The notes: a model not told the origin generated them from the letters alone. A DNA stretch of 64,000 bases from Thermanaeromonas sp. (GCF_021890735.1 NZ_JAKKUR010000006.1:1-64000); one strand, 5' to 3'. Shown: positions 44,788 to 53,807, numbered from the stretch's first letter. Translations and numbers: made by a program.

Positions 44788-44807
44788 GCGCGGACGAACG
44801 TTGGATC

Positions 44808-45728
44808 TTATTGAACGGCCTCGGCCAGGTACTTTTGGGCGGCCATAGCGGCAGCCGCTCCGTCGCCCACGGCTGTGGTCACTTGACGGAAGGCTTTAGA
44901 CCGTACATCCCCGGCCGCAAACACCCCCGGAGAAGAAGTAGATAGGTCCTCTCGTGTAATGATGTACCCGTTTTCATCCAGGGCTATCGTGTTCCCCAAA
45001 AACTCTGTGTTCGGCTTTAGACCTATGAAGATAAAAACGCCGTCAAAGGGCTCCTCCCATGTATCACCTGAGGCCACATTTTTAAGCCTTAAGGCTTCCA
45101 CTTTACTTTCACCTAGTATAGCCTCCACCACCGTGTTCCAGTAAAAGTTTATTTTAGGGTTTTCTTGGGCCCTCTGCTGTAAGACCTTTATAGCCCGGAG
45201 CTTATCGCGCCGGTGGATTATACTCACCTGGTCGGCAAAGCGGGTAAGGAATAAGGCTTCCTCCACGGCGGAGTCGCCCCCTCCTACCACTGCCACTTTT
45301 TTGCCCCGGAAGAAGGCCCCATCGCAAGTTGCGCAATAAGATACCCCCTTCCCGCGCAAAGCCTCCTCCCCGGGCACGTCTAGAGGCCGGGGACTGGCCC
45401 CTGTAGCTATGATAACAGCACGGCCCGTATATTCACCTTCTCCCGTCCAAACCCGCTTTATTTCTCCCGAGAAGTCCACTTTTTCCACCGTGCCCATCTC
45501 TAACCTGGCTCCATATTTCTGGGCTTGCTCGGTAAATTTAAAGGCCAGATCCAGGCCGCTTATCCCTTCCGGAAAACCGGGGTAGTTTTCTATCCTGTCC
45601 GTCTGGCCGGCCTGGCCTCCCGGCGCTCCCCTCTCTATGATAAGGGTGTGAAGCCCGCCCCTTGCGCCGTAAAGGCCGGCAGTAAGGCCGGCGGGACCTC
45701 CTCCGATGATTATAAGATCGTAAGTCAT
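44808..45728 (-). CDS. trxB: Thioredoxin reductase
   Basis: A 306-residue flavoprotein disulfide reductase using NAD(P)H to reduce thioredoxin. The FAD motif is IIGGGPAGLTAGLYGAR (6-22), the redox disulfide CATCDGAFF (about 135-143), the nucleotide motif VVGGGDSAVEEALFLTR and the C-terminal FAD contact GVFAAGDVRSKAFRQV. Monocistronic with its own promoter. Confidence 0.95.
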   Translation of the reverse strand: MTYDLIIIGGGPAGLTAGLYGARGGLHTLIIERGAPGGQAGQTDRIENYPGFPEGISGLDLAFKFTEQAQKYGARLEMGTVEKVDFSGEIKRVWTGEGEYTGRAVIIATGASPRPLDVPGEEALRGKGVSYCATCDGAFFRGKKVAVVGGGDSAVEEALFLTRFADQVSIIHRRDKLRAIKVLQQRAQENPKINFYWNTVVEAILGESKVEALRLKNVASGDTWEEPFDGVFIFIGLKPNTEFLGNTIALDENGYIITREDLSTSSPGVFAAGDVRSKAFRQVTTAVGDGAAAAMAAQKYLAEAVQ

Positions 45729-45844
45729 GGCAGGTTTCCTCCTTCTTAACTCAGCGTTTTCCTATTTGCCAATGCCCTTTACTTTTAGGTTTTGACGGTA
45801 CGTATTTATTATGTTTTATGCTATCTATTAGTTTGACTGGTTTA

Positions 45845-45873
45845 ATTATACGCTATAACTTGGGCGAGCACAA
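45845..45873 (-). promoter_or_regulatory. Promoter of trxB
   Basis: TTGTGC, 17 nt, TATAAT on the minus strand, leaving a leader of about 110 nt before the trxB ATG and its AAGGAGG ribosome-binding site. Confidence 0.75.
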
Positions 45874-45901
45874 GAAGGCGCAAAAGTATACGGGATGAAA
45901 C

Positions 45902-45931
45902 AAAAAAACCCGGTCCAGCCGGACCGGGTTT
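45902..45931 (-). terminator. Rho-independent terminator after the M23 peptidase gene
   Basis: AAACCCGGTCC and GGACCGGGTTT form a perfect 11-bp stem with a 4-nt loop, and the minus-strand T-run continues for four more bases. It begins 19 nt after the stop codon and probably ends a transcript carrying scfA, scfB and the M23 gene. Confidence 0.93.
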
Positions 45932-45949
45932 GCGGTCTCGCTTTTTACA

Positions 45950-47431
45950 CTAGCGCAGATAATTAAGCGGGTTCCGCGGTTCACCGCTTACCAGTACTTC
46001 AAAGTGGAGGTGAGGACCCGTAGCCCTCCCTGTGGCTCCAACGTAACCTATAACCTCTCTGCGGGACACCTGCTGCCCCACTTTCACGTTATAGCCCGAA
46101 AGGTGGGAGTAGCGGGTAGCCAAACCTCCCCCGTGGTCTACAATCACCGTGCGGCCGTAGCCACCGTCATAGCCTACATAAGTTACTCTGCCCGCTTCTG
46201 CCGCTCCTACCGGAGAGCCGTGGGGAGCCGCTATGTCTATCCCGGTATGAAATTCTCTGCCGCGGTACCCGAAGTTTGAAGTGATCTGCCCGTAAATGGG
46301 CCAGGCCAGCCGACCCGAACCTCCTCCACGGGAGGCCAGGGCGACCTGCACCCGTGTTCCCCTTTCTACGATGCGGGCTACCGGCTCTTTTATCACTTCA
46401 CTCTGTAAGGCTTCCTTGTGTACAACCTGGCCGTTTTCCGCTACCAGCCGGTAAATAACCTTCTTTTGCCCTTCTTCCCCTTCCTGTTTTACCCTCTCCT
46501 CTCCCCGCCATAGCGACGGATTGGACCGGGTTTCCGTAGTATAGGGGATGCTTTCTACTACCTCTTGACGGTAGGTCACCACTACACAGACTAGGGGTCT
46601 TGCGGTACGAACCTTGAGTATCTGGCCTATGTCCAGGCGTTCACCCTGGAGCTGGGGGTTATCAGCCCTCAATTGTTCAACCGTCAAGCCGTACTTTTGG
46701 GCGATACTCCACAGAGAATCCCCCGCTTCTACCGTGTAATCTTCCGTTCCTGTGCCCCCTAAGAGCTCGGATAAGGCCTGTTCGAAGGCCAGTACCTCCT
46801 CGGGCGTAGCCAACCTCTTGGCCAGGTCGATATGCTCTTTAAATTTTACCTCTTCTATCTCCACGCCTTCAGGGATATAGGCCTTTTTAACCTCTTCAAG
46901 TACCCTTTGAGCTGTTTCCTCATCCCTAACCAGGGTTACGGGCTTATCGTCCACCCTTATTTCGGTGGCCAAAACCCGGAAGGCCACCTTCTGGGCTAAA
47001 ATACGTTCCAGCTCTTCCCCGGTATTTATCTCATCCCGTTCCACCCTTACCGGGACATACTCTACCTGGCCTTCGATCTCTACCCCCTGGTAGCCAGAAG
47101 CCTCCAGAGCGCTCCTAACCCTCTCCAGGGCTTTCTCGGCTTCCTCCCGGGTAGCGACAATACCTACCCGTTCACCCGCCAGCATAACCGCCCAAGCATT
47201 GGGGGCCGTAAAGTGCCGCCAAAATCCTAAGGCCACAAGTATGCTAGCGATAACTAGCACAGCCTTAGGGTCTATACGCCAGCCGGGCCGCTGTCTCCGG
47301 ACGACCTTCCCTTTCAGTCGGCTAAAAGCACACTGAAGGATACGCCCTGTTTCCGAGAAAACCCCTGAACATGGAGCCAGTAAGCTTCTCCATAGAAAAG
47401 GCCTGTCCTTCTCTGGGTCGTGCGGTGGCAT
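45950..47431 (-). CDS. Membrane-anchored M23 peptidase with LysM and G5 domains
   Basis: 493 residues: a membrane segment (VLVIASILVALGFW, about 57-70), an intermediate helical region, a LysM repeat (YTVEAGDSLWSIAQKYGLTV, about 225-270), a G5 domain (about 280-360) and a C-terminal M23/LytM endopeptidase domain. Zinc ligands lie in GREFHTGIDIAAPHGSPVGA and the HxH of GPHLHFEVL, with TRYSHLSGYNVKVGQQV between. It is expected to cut peptide cross-links in peptidoglycan, as spore or vegetative envelope remodelling factor. It lies 54 nt after scfB. Confidence 0.92.
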   Translation of the reverse strand: MPPHDPEKDRPFLWRSLLAPCSGVFSETGRILQCAFSRLKGKVVRRQRPGWRIDPKAVLVIASILVALGFWRHFTAPNAWAVMLAGERVGIVATREEAEKALERVRSALEASGYQGVEIEGQVEYVPVRVERDEINTGEELERILAQKVAFRVLATEIRVDDKPVTLVRDEETAQRVLEEVKKAYIPEGVEIEEVKFKEHIDLAKRLATPEEVLAFEQALSELLGGTGTEDYTVEAGDSLWSIAQKYGLTVEQLRADNPQLQGERLDIGQILKVRTARPLVCVVVTYRQEVVESIPYTTETRSNPSLWRGEERVKQEGEEGQKKVIYRLVAENGQVVHKEALQSEVIKEPVARIVERGTRVQVALASRGGGSGRLAWPIYGQITSNFGYRGREFHTGIDIAAPHGSPVGAAEAGRVTYVGYDGGYGRTVIVDHGGGLATRYSHLSGYNVKVGQQVSRREVIGYVGATGRATGPHLHFEVLVSGEPRNPLNYLR

Positions 47432-47485
47432 GCCACACCTCCTTTGAACTTTTTAAAGGTAGCTCCCATCTTTCCCGAACTTAGA

Positions 47486-48928
47486 TTATTCGACTTGGCA
47501 GGCTTTAGATCCTGCTTCCGGGAGAAAATTTATCCGGGATCTGGCCAGGACGTAAAGTGCTGCTTCCAAGCGGGCTTTTTGTACGGCACAGGCCACCGGA
47601 TCGGGCTCCCTTAGGGTTCCCGTAGAAGCCAAGGCCGCGGCATGGCAGCCACCACTACAGTAAAAGCGGGCCCAACAACGAAGACACCGGGGCTTATTGT
47701 AGACGTGGGCCTGGCGGAATTCTTCTTGAAGTTCCTTTCTGGTGACACCCGTTTCTACATGGCCCAGGCGAAAGTCTTCCTGACCTACCAACTGGTGGCA
47801 GGGATAAAGCTCACCTTCCGGGCTCACCGCCAGGTAGGAGACTCCTGCACCGCAACCGTGCAGCCTCTTAGCCAGGCAAGGTCCTCCGTTAAGCTCCAGA
47901 TTAAAGTGGAAAAACTCAAAAGCCCTGCCTTTAGACCGGGCCTCGAGGTAAAAGGAGGCCAGCCTGCGGTATTCTTCCCTTATGGTGTTTATATCTTCCA
48001 TGCGCAAGGCATAGGGGTATACGGGCGGTGCCACCACGGGCTCTAGGGAAATAAAACGGAAGCCTAGTTCTACGAGGTGCCTCACATCGTCGGTAAAGTC
48101 CAGGTTATCCCGGGTGTAGGTACCCCGCACCCAGTAGTCCTGGTAGCCCCGCCTTTCGAGAAAATACTTTATCCGGGGAAGCACCCTGTGATAACTTCCT
48201 TGCCCCCGGTTGGTCCGCCGGTAGCGGTCGTTTGTCTCCGGCCGGCCGTCAAGGCTTAAAATTACGCTTATGCCCTCGCTGTTTAAAAAGTCGCCTATCT
48301 CTTTATTTAAGGCCAGACCATTGGTGGTGAGGGTGAAGCGTATCTCTTTCCCTAAATCCCTAGCTTTAGAGCGGCCGTAAAAAACAAGCTCCCTTACCAC
48401 CGGAAAATTCAAAAGGGGTTCGCCCCCAAAAAAGTCTACTTCCACGCGCCTCCGCGGTCCCGAAGCGGTCAAGAGGAAATCTATAGCTGCCTTGCCGACA
48501 GAGAGGGGCATTAGATTTTTTTGGCCCCCGAAGGAACCACCTCCGGCAAAGCAATACAGACAGCGCATATTACAATCGTGGGATACGTGTAAGCACAATC
48601 CCTGGAGGAGGGCTTCCGGCGGGCGGTACCACCCTGCCGCTAAATCCCGGGTAAAAAGGCTGCCTTCTTCCTGGCAGCGGGCCAGTTCTTCTAGTACCTC
48701 GGCAACCCGCTCCTCTCCCCATCTTCCAGTTGCCTTAAGCGCTTCGGCGGAGGGGCTTAAATCTCGAGCGCCTTCCATTAGCTCGTTTAAAACCTCTTTA
48801 GCCACATCATCTAAAACGTGCAGGGCTCCACTGTTTACATCCAGAAGAAGGTGGAGCCCGTTACAGGTAAATAAATGAAGGTCCGCCTGCCAGTCGATAC
48901 CTTTAAGGTCTGGCAATTTGCGAGCCAT
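47486..48928 (-). CDS. scfB: Radical SAM maturase of the SCIFF peptide
   Basis: A 480-residue radical SAM enzyme. An N-terminal RiPP-recognition-like segment (HLFTCNGLHLLLDVNSGALH) precedes the CxxxCxxC cluster motif CNMRCLYC (about 117-124). The C-terminal SPASM region has cysteines in GGPCLAKRLHGCGAGVSYLA, LYPCHQLVG, YNKPRCLRCWARFYCSGGC and DPVACAVQ for auxiliary clusters. It matches the maturase that installs a thioether between Cys and Thr in SCIFF peptides. The precursor gene lies 40 nt upstream, confirming the assignment. Confidence 0.95.
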   Translation of the reverse strand: MARKLPDLKGIDWQADLHLFTCNGLHLLLDVNSGALHVLDDVAKEVLNELMEGARDLSPSAEALKATGRWGEERVAEVLEELARCQEEGSLFTRDLAAGWYRPPEALLQGLCLHVSHDCNMRCLYCFAGGGSFGGQKNLMPLSVGKAAIDFLLTASGPRRRVEVDFFGGEPLLNFPVVRELVFYGRSKARDLGKEIRFTLTTNGLALNKEIGDFLNSEGISVILSLDGRPETNDRYRRTNRGQGSYHRVLPRIKYFLERRGYQDYWVRGTYTRDNLDFTDDVRHLVELGFRFISLEPVVAPPVYPYALRMEDINTIREEYRRLASFYLEARSKGRAFEFFHFNLELNGGPCLAKRLHGCGAGVSYLAVSPEGELYPCHQLVGQEDFRLGHVETGVTRKELQEEFRQAHVYNKPRCLRCWARFYCSGGCHAAALASTGTLREPDPVACAVQKARLEAALYVLARSRINFLPEAGSKACQVE

Positions 48929-48968
48929 ATAAATTTAAGGGGGTTTAGCGAATTATTATCTTAAGGAC

Positions 48969-49112
48969 TTACCTGTTCTCCTTTTCACAGGGCTGGTTGC
49001 TCACGGTTATAGATGTCTTGCAGGCTGACTGGCAGGAGACGTGACAGTTACCACAACCACCCCGGGACCAGGTCTCTTGAAGCCGCGGCTTTGCCACCGT
49101 AAGGATGTGCAT
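48969..49112 (-). CDS. scfA: SCIFF ribosomally synthesised peptide precursor, five-cysteine variant
   Basis: A 47-residue peptide starting at ATG behind GAGGTGGGG. The core GGCGNCHVSCQSACKTSI continues TVSNQPCE. The usual SCIFF core has KTSCTVANQAC, so one of the six cysteines is isoleucine here (residue 35); C20, C23, C27, C31 and C42 remain. The Cys31/Thr36 pair, at the spacing reported for the thioether link in a related peptide, is kept. It lies 18 nt after rpsI and 40 nt before its maturase. Function of SCIFF is unknown. Confidence 0.92.
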   Translation of the reverse strand: MHILTVAKPRLQETWSRGGCGNCHVSCQSACKTSITVSNQPCEKENR

Positions 49113-49130
49113 CTTCCCCACCTCTTTTCT

Positions 49131-49523
49131 TTAGCGTTTCGAGAACTGGGGTGCCTTGCGGGCTTTCTTAAGACCGTACTTGCGCCGCTCCTTCATGCGG
49201 GGATCCCGCGTAAGGAAGCCGGCCTGCCTCAAGATGGGCCTAAAGGATTCGTCGGCCTGGAGCAGGGCCCGCGCTATGCCTAAGCGGACCGCACCCGCCT
49301 GACCGGTTATTCCCCCTCCTTCTACCTTAGCTAGGACGTCAAAGCGGTCCACGGTATTAGTGACTTCCAGGGGTTTACGTATCATGTCAGCCAGTATCTG
49401 CTGGCCGAAGTATTCGGCAGGCGGTTTATTGTTTATTAGGATACGGCCCTGGCCGGGTATGAGGCGCACCCGGGCCACCGCGGTTTTGCGCCGTCCGGTG
49501 CCGTAAAACTGGACCTGAGCCAA
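49131..49523 (-). CDS. rpsI: 30S ribosomal protein S9
   Basis: 130 residues, complete: [20 protein letters not shown] at the start, [20 protein letters not shown] in the middle and the conserved [17 protein letters not shown] tail that reaches the P-site tRNA. It follows rplM by 105 nt. Unusually it is followed within 18 nt by the SCIFF peptide gene. Confidence 0.97.
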   Translation of the reverse strand: MAQVQFYGTGRRKTAVARVRLIPGQGRILINNKPPAEYFGQQILADMIRKPLEVTNTVDRFDVLAKVEGGGITGQAGAVRLGIARALLQADESFRPILRQAGFLTRDPRMKERRKYGLKKARKAPQFSKR

Positions 49524-49628
49524 CCCTTCCCCTCCTTTCCCTTCTTAGATATATGTTTATGGCCGGCCTTTTTAGGACCCTAAGGGCCTGCCTTTTATCT
49601 TAAAGGCCCGCCTTTGTCCTGCCCGCGT

Positions 49629-50066
49629 TTACTCTTCTAAGGGCCATATTTCCGGCTTCTGGGCCTCGTGGGGATGGACGCTTCCTCTGTAGACCCGCAG
49701 CTTTTTAAAGATTTTCCTTCCCAGACGGTTATGGGGGAGCATTCCCCACACGGCTTTCTCGATGGCCCGCTCAGGATGGGTTTGGAGCAGGGTGGCATAA
49801 TTTATACGCTTAAGCCCGCCGGGATAACCGGAATGGGTGATGTATTCCTTTTTAAGAAGCTTTTTCCCCGTAAGCCTCACTTTTTCCGCGTTGATCACTA
49901 TCACATGATCGCCTGTATCCACATGGGGAGTGAAGATGGGCTTGTGCTTGCCCCGGAGGATAGAAGCAGCGGTAGCAGCAACCCTACCTAGGGTCTTACC
50001 TGCCGCATCTATGATGTACCATTTTCTCTTGATCTCGTGGGGTTTGGCCATATAGGTGGTGGTCAC
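49629..50066 (-). CDS. rplM: 50S ribosomal protein L13
   Basis: 145 residues, complete, with [38 protein letters not shown] and [22 protein letters not shown] start about 8 nt after AAGGAGGGA. It forms the usual pair with rpsI. Confidence 0.97.
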   Translation of the reverse strand: MTTTYMAKPHEIKRKWYIIDAAGKTLGRVAATAASILRGKHKPIFTPHVDTGDHVIVINAEKVRLTGKKLLKKEYITHSGYPGGLKRINYATLLQTHPERAIEKAVWGMLPHNRLGRKIFKKLRVYRGSVHPHEAQKPEIWPLEE

Positions 50067-50149
50067 CCTGTGTCCCTCCTTCCTTACCCCAGGCTCGAAA
50101 TGTTCTGCAGCTTAATTTTACGTAAAGGCGGGGGGCTAGTCAACTTAAT

Positions 50150-50890
50150 TTAATAATCCACCCTCATCAGGCAGAGCCCATGAGCCGGCGCGGTCGGGCC
50201 CGCCAGGGAGCGCTCGCGACCGGCTAAAATCGTTTTCATATCATCGGGCCGGCGACGCCCCAGCCCTACCTCGACCAAAGTACCAACGATAATACGGACC
50301 ATGTTGTATAGGAACCCGTCTGCAGTAATATCAAAATGAAGGAAGGGGCCTTCCCTTGACCAGCTTACGTCCATAATTTCCCTTTCAAAACTTTTAACAG
50401 GCCGGCCGGAGGCCGCAAAGGAACGAAAGTCGTGCTTACCTACCAAATAAAGGGCTGCCTCTTCCATGGCCTTAAGGTCTAGAGGGTGGCGGATGTGCCA
50501 GGCGAACCTGCGCCGGAAAACATCGGGGAAGGGCCCGTTATCTATGGTATAACGATAAGTTTTGCTTTTGGCAGAATACCGGGCATGAAAATCCGGACCT
50601 ACTTCCAGAGCCTCAACAGCCACAATGTCCTCCGGCAGCACGCTATTCAAGGCCCAAGGCCAGCGTTCCACGGGTATGCGGCTGCGGGTTGAAAAGCTTA
50701 TAACCTGTCCCCGAGCGTGGACGCCGGCATCTGTCCGGCCCGCGGCCACCACCCGGATCCTTTCGCCCGTTAAACACGCCAGGGCCTCTTCGACCTTCCC
50801 CTGGACGGTAGGGCCATGGGTGCCCGGCTGGACTTGCCATCCCGCGTAGGCTGTACCCTCATAGGCCAAGGTAATCTTAAGATGGCGCAC
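50150..50890 (-). CDS. truA: tRNA pseudouridine(38-40) synthase
   Basis: A 246-residue TruA modifying positions 38-40 of many tRNAs. The catalytic aspartate is in AAGRTDAGVHARGQV (about 50-64), after ITLAYEGTAYAGWQVQP; FLYNMVRIIVGTLVEVG is the conserved late motif. GTG at 50890 is chosen because GGGGAGGGG lies 2 nt upstream and homologues begin here. It follows ecfT by 14 nt. Confidence 0.95.
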   Translation of the reverse strand: MRHLKITLAYEGTAYAGWQVQPGTHGPTVQGKVEEALACLTGERIRVVAAGRTDAGVHARGQVISFSTRSRIPVERWPWALNSVLPEDIVAVEALEVGPDFHARYSAKSKTYRYTIDNGPFPDVFRRRFAWHIRHPLDLKAMEEAALYLVGKHDFRSFAASGRPVKSFEREIMDVSWSREGPFLHFDITADGFLYNMVRIIVGTLVEVGLGRRRPDDMKTILAGRERSLAGPTAPAHGLCLMRVDY

Positions 50891-50904
50891 TGCCCCTCCC
50901 CTCG

Positions 50905-51687
50905 CTAGCGCCAGATAAAAGCCGTGGTGGCTAAAAGCAGGGTGGATAACAGGAATATATAATCTGGCCACCGCATCTCTAGCGTTTTTAAGCTAGTGCG
51001 GACTGAGCCCGGCCGGTATCCCCGGGCCTCAAGGGCTTGGGCCAGATCTTCCGCCCTCCTTAAGGTGCTTACGAAAAGAGGTACCACCAGAGGAAGCAGG
51101 CTCATCCCTTTTTTAAGTAGGTTCCTTCCCTCCAGGGTAAACCCCCTCGCTGCCTGGGCCTTGCTTATGCGCTCGGCTTCTTCCAGCAGGGTGGGTACAA
51201 ATCTCAAGGCCAGGGTCAGCATTAAGGAGAACTCCTCCACCGGAAGCTTTAGTTTGCGCCCCGGCTTAAGCAGCGATTCTAGCCCCCGGGCCAGGTCCAG
51301 GGGAGAGGTGGTAGCTGTGAGAAGAAAAGCGGCTACCAGAAGAAACAGCACCCTGCCCGCTGCCGTAAGGCCCTGGTACAGCCCTTCGCGACTTACCACC
51401 AGAGGACCCAATGTGACTAACTCGGCTCCCGGAATGAGAAGGGCCTCCAGGATGAGAATTATTACTAGGAAAAGGATGAGAGGTCTAAGCTGGCGCCATA
51501 GAAAGCGCGCAGGTAGACCGCTTACAGCCACGGCCACAAGGCTAGGGATTCCTAAAAGGTAGGTGCCCCCCGGACCAGGTGCGCCTAGAATCCCTATGCC
51601 GTAAAAGAGGATGCCCAAGATTTTTGTCCTGGGATCTAACCGGTGAAGAAAGCTATCTCCAGGCAGGTAATGGCCCAGCTCTAAAAC
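50905..51687 (-). CDS. ecfT: ECF transporter transmembrane subunit EcfT with no standard start codon
   Basis: The membrane scaffold of the shared energy-coupling-factor module for vitamin and metal uptake, with about five membrane helices and the coupling motifs AEAARGF-like KAQAARGFTLEG and AQALEARGYRPG. The conserved N-terminal block GHYLPGDSFLHRLDPRTKIL lies upstream of the first TTG (51618). No ATG, GTG or TTG occurs between the preceding in-frame stop and that point. GTT at 51687, 8 nt after GGAGGGGG, would give 260 residues, the usual length. The N-terminus overlaps the end of ecfA2 by about 35 nt. If TTG is used the protein lacks the conserved block. Confidence 0.88.
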   Translation of the reverse strand, partial: VLELGHYLPGDSFLHRLDPRTKILGILFYGIGILGAPGPGGTYLLGIPSLVAVAVSGLPARFLWRQLRPLILFLVIILILEALLIPGAELVTLGPLVVSREGLYQGLTAAGRVLFLLVAAFLLTATTSPLDLARGLESLLKPGRKLKLPVEEFSLMLTLALRFVPTLLEEAERISKAQAARGFTLEGRNLLKKGMSLLPLVVPLFVSTLRRAEDLAQALEARGYRPGSVRTSLKTLEMRWPDYIFLLSTLLLATTAFIWR

Positions 51688-52576
51688 TGTTCTCTCCCCC
51701 TCCGCAAGCTAGATGAGGACACCTTTTTCGGCCGGAAAGCCAGGACCATAGTTCCTCTTCTACTTCCTTTAGGGTAAAGGCGGCGAGGTTTAGGTCCGCT
51801 CCCTTCCGGTTGAGTTCCAACAACACCCGGGTAAGAGGCGGTGGAAGCAATCCCCACTCTTCTAGCTGACCGCCCCGGACAAAAACATCTGCCGGTGTCC
51901 CGCTTAGGACTATGCGCCCCCTGTGCAGGACGATGATCCTCTGGGCCAGCACAGAGACTTCCGCCATGTTGTGGGAAATAAGGATAACCGTCTTACCCCG
52001 TCGCCCGTGAAATTCCCGTATTATATGAATAACCTGGCGCCGTCCTCCCGGATCCAGTCCCGCCGTAGGCTCATCCAGTATGAGGATATCGGGGTCCAGG
52101 GCCAAAATGCCCGCCAAGGCTACCCGCCTTTTCTGTCCCCCGCTTAAAATAAAGGGAGAGCACCCGCAGATTTCCTCACTCAACCCTACTTTCTTGAGTG
52201 CCTCTTTAACCCTCTTTTCTACTTCCTCCGGGGGCAATCCTAAATTCCGAGGGCCGAAGGCTACGTCCTCCCCGACAGTTTCTGCAAAGAGCTGGTCTTC
52301 AGGCTGCTGAAGGGCTAATCCCACCTTACCCTGCCAGGTGATGAGGCGCTTGCCCTTGGGGCTCCATAGGGGCTGTCCGTCCCAGTAGACCTGTCCACCG
52401 GTAGGCTTTAAGAGCCCAGCTATGACCTGGGCCAGGGTGGACTTGCCCGAACCTCCTTCCCCGGTAATGGCAAGCAACTCCCCCGGGTGAATGACCAAGT
52501 CTATGTCCTTTAAGGCAGCCAGTTCTTGGCCTCCAAGCTGGTAATTAAAGTTTACCCCTTTTAAAAGGACCTCCAT
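51653..52576 (-). CDS. ecfA2: ECF transporter ATPase EcfA2
   Basis: A 307-residue ABC ATPase. Walker A ITGEGGSGKSTLAQVIAG (about 37-54), Q-loop LALQQPEDQLFAETVGED, signature LSGGQKRRVALAGILA (about 142-157) and Walker B DILILDEPTAGLDPGGRR. The C-terminal part is longer than usual by about 20 residues (ending in ENSFRAGPLPAWR) where it overlaps ecfT. With EcfA1 and EcfT it drives substrate-binding S subunits, none of which is encoded here. Confidence 0.95.
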   Translation of the reverse strand: MEVLLKGVNFNYQLGGQELAALKDIDLVIHPGELLAITGEGGSGKSTLAQVIAGLLKPTGGQVYWDGQPLWSPKGKRLITWQGKVGLALQQPEDQLFAETVGEDVAFGPRNLGLPPEEVEKRVKEALKKVGLSEEICGCSPFILSGGQKRRVALAGILALDPDILILDEPTAGLDPGGRRQVIHIIREFHGRRGKTVILISHNMAEVSVLAQRIIVLHRGRIVLSGTPADVFVRGGQLEEWGLLPPPLTRVLLELNRKGADLNLAAFTLKEVEEELWSWLSGRKRCPHLACGGGENSFRAGPLPAWR

Positions 52577-52630
52577 AATTTTATGCTCCTTAAGGGGCCC
52601 TTTAGGGGCCGAAACTCCAGTAGCCCCGCC

Positions 52631-53464
52631 TTAAGGCCCGCTCCGAGCTAGGGCCCACAGAGCTTGAGCCAGCTCTTCCGGTCTTAAGGCTCTGTGGGGC
52701 AGGTTTAGTCCCCTCCGGGCCAATCTCTGGGCTAGAAGGACCGTCTGGGGAGCTTCGAGTCCCCTCCTAAGAAGCTCCTCCGGTCGACTAAAGACTTCCT
52801 CAGGTGCCCCCTCTTTCCAAATAGTGCCTTCATAGAGGATAACTAGCCTGTCGGCCATCAAGGCTTCCTCCGGCAGGTGGGTGACCAGGAGGATCCCGAT
52901 TTTCTGCTGCCGGCATAAAAAATTAAGAAGCCCTAACACTTCCTCACGGGACCGGGGATCCAGCATGGCCGTAGCTTCATCAAGGAGAATATACTGCGGC
53001 TTCATAGCCAGGATCCCTGCCAGGGCCACCTTTTGTTTCTGGCCGCCGGATAACCGGTGGGGAGGGCGTTTACGGAGGGCGGTGATACCCAAGGTGGCTA
53101 GGGCTTCCTCAACCCGCTGCTTTATTTCATCTGGTGGCAGGCCCAGGTTTTCTGGCCCGAAGGCTATATCCTCTTCCACGGTGCCCGCTACCATTTGGTT
53201 GTCAGGATCCTGGAAAACCAAGCCCACCTTCTGGCGTACCCGGGGGAGGCCTAGCGGATCCCTCGTATTTAGCCCGTCCACCACGACCTCGCCTTCTGAG
53301 GGCTGCAGAAGCCCGTTACCCAGCCGCGTCAGGGTGGACTTTCCCGAGCCGTTAGGTCCCATGACCACCACAAACTCACCGGGGGTCAACGCAAGGCTGA
53401 CCTTTCTTAGAGCCGGCCGCGAGGCACCTGGGTAAGAAAAACTTACTTCCTTAAAACAGAGCAT
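52631..53464 (-). CDS. ecfA1: ECF transporter ATPase EcfA1
   Basis: A 277-residue ABC ATPase: Walker A VMGPNGSGKSTLTRLGNG (about 34-51), Q-loop GLVFQDPDNQMVAGTVEEDI, signature LSGGQKQKVALAGILA and Walker B YILLDEATAMLDPRSREE. The DPDNQ form of the Q-loop is typical of EcfA1. It lies 4 nt after rplQ, in the conserved Firmicute position. Confidence 0.95.
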   Translation of the reverse strand: MLCFKEVSFSYPGASRPALRKVSLALTPGEFVVVMGPNGSGKSTLTRLGNGLLQPSEGEVVVDGLNTRDPLGLPRVRQKVGLVFQDPDNQMVAGTVEEDIAFGPENLGLPPDEIKQRVEEALATLGITALRKRPPHRLSGGQKQKVALAGILAMKPQYILLDEATAMLDPRSREEVLGLLNFLCRQQKIGILLVTHLPEEALMADRLVILYEGTIWKEGAPEEVFSRPEELLRRGLEAPQTVLLAQRLARRGLNLPHRALRPEELAQALWALARSGP

Positions 53465-53468
53465 AGGT

Positions 53469-53807
53469 TTAGACTAGTTCCACCATGACCAGAGGGGCTC
53501 CGTCTCCCCGGCGGTAGCCGACCTTAACCAGCCTGGTGTATCCCCCTTGCCGGTCGGCGTAGCGCGGCCCGATCTCTTTAAACAGTTTGGTAACTACGTC
53601 TTCATCCAGCAGGTAGGCCAAGGCCTGGCGCCGGGCGTGCAAGTCCCCCCTCTTGGCCAGGGTGATCATTTCGTCGGCGATCCTCCTCAGTTCTTTGGCG
53701 CGGGGCTCGGTAGTAGTTAGCCGTCCTTCCCGCAAGAAGGAAGTGACGATGTTGCGCAAAAGCATCTTCCGGTGGTCGCACCTTCTCCCCAGCTTCCTAT
53801 AGCCCAT
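53469..53807 (-). CDS. rplQ: 50S ribosomal protein L17
   Basis: 112 residues, complete: [20 protein letters not shown] opening and [20 protein letters not shown] near the end. It follows rpoA by 38 nt, as in nearly all bacteria, and precedes the ECF ATPase genes. Confidence 0.97.
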   Translation of the reverse strand: MGYRKLGRRCDHRKMLLRNIVTSFLREGRLTTTEPRAKELRRIADEMITLAKRGDLHARRQALAYLLDEDVVTKLFKEIGPRYADRQGGYTRLVKVGYRRGDGAPLVMVELV

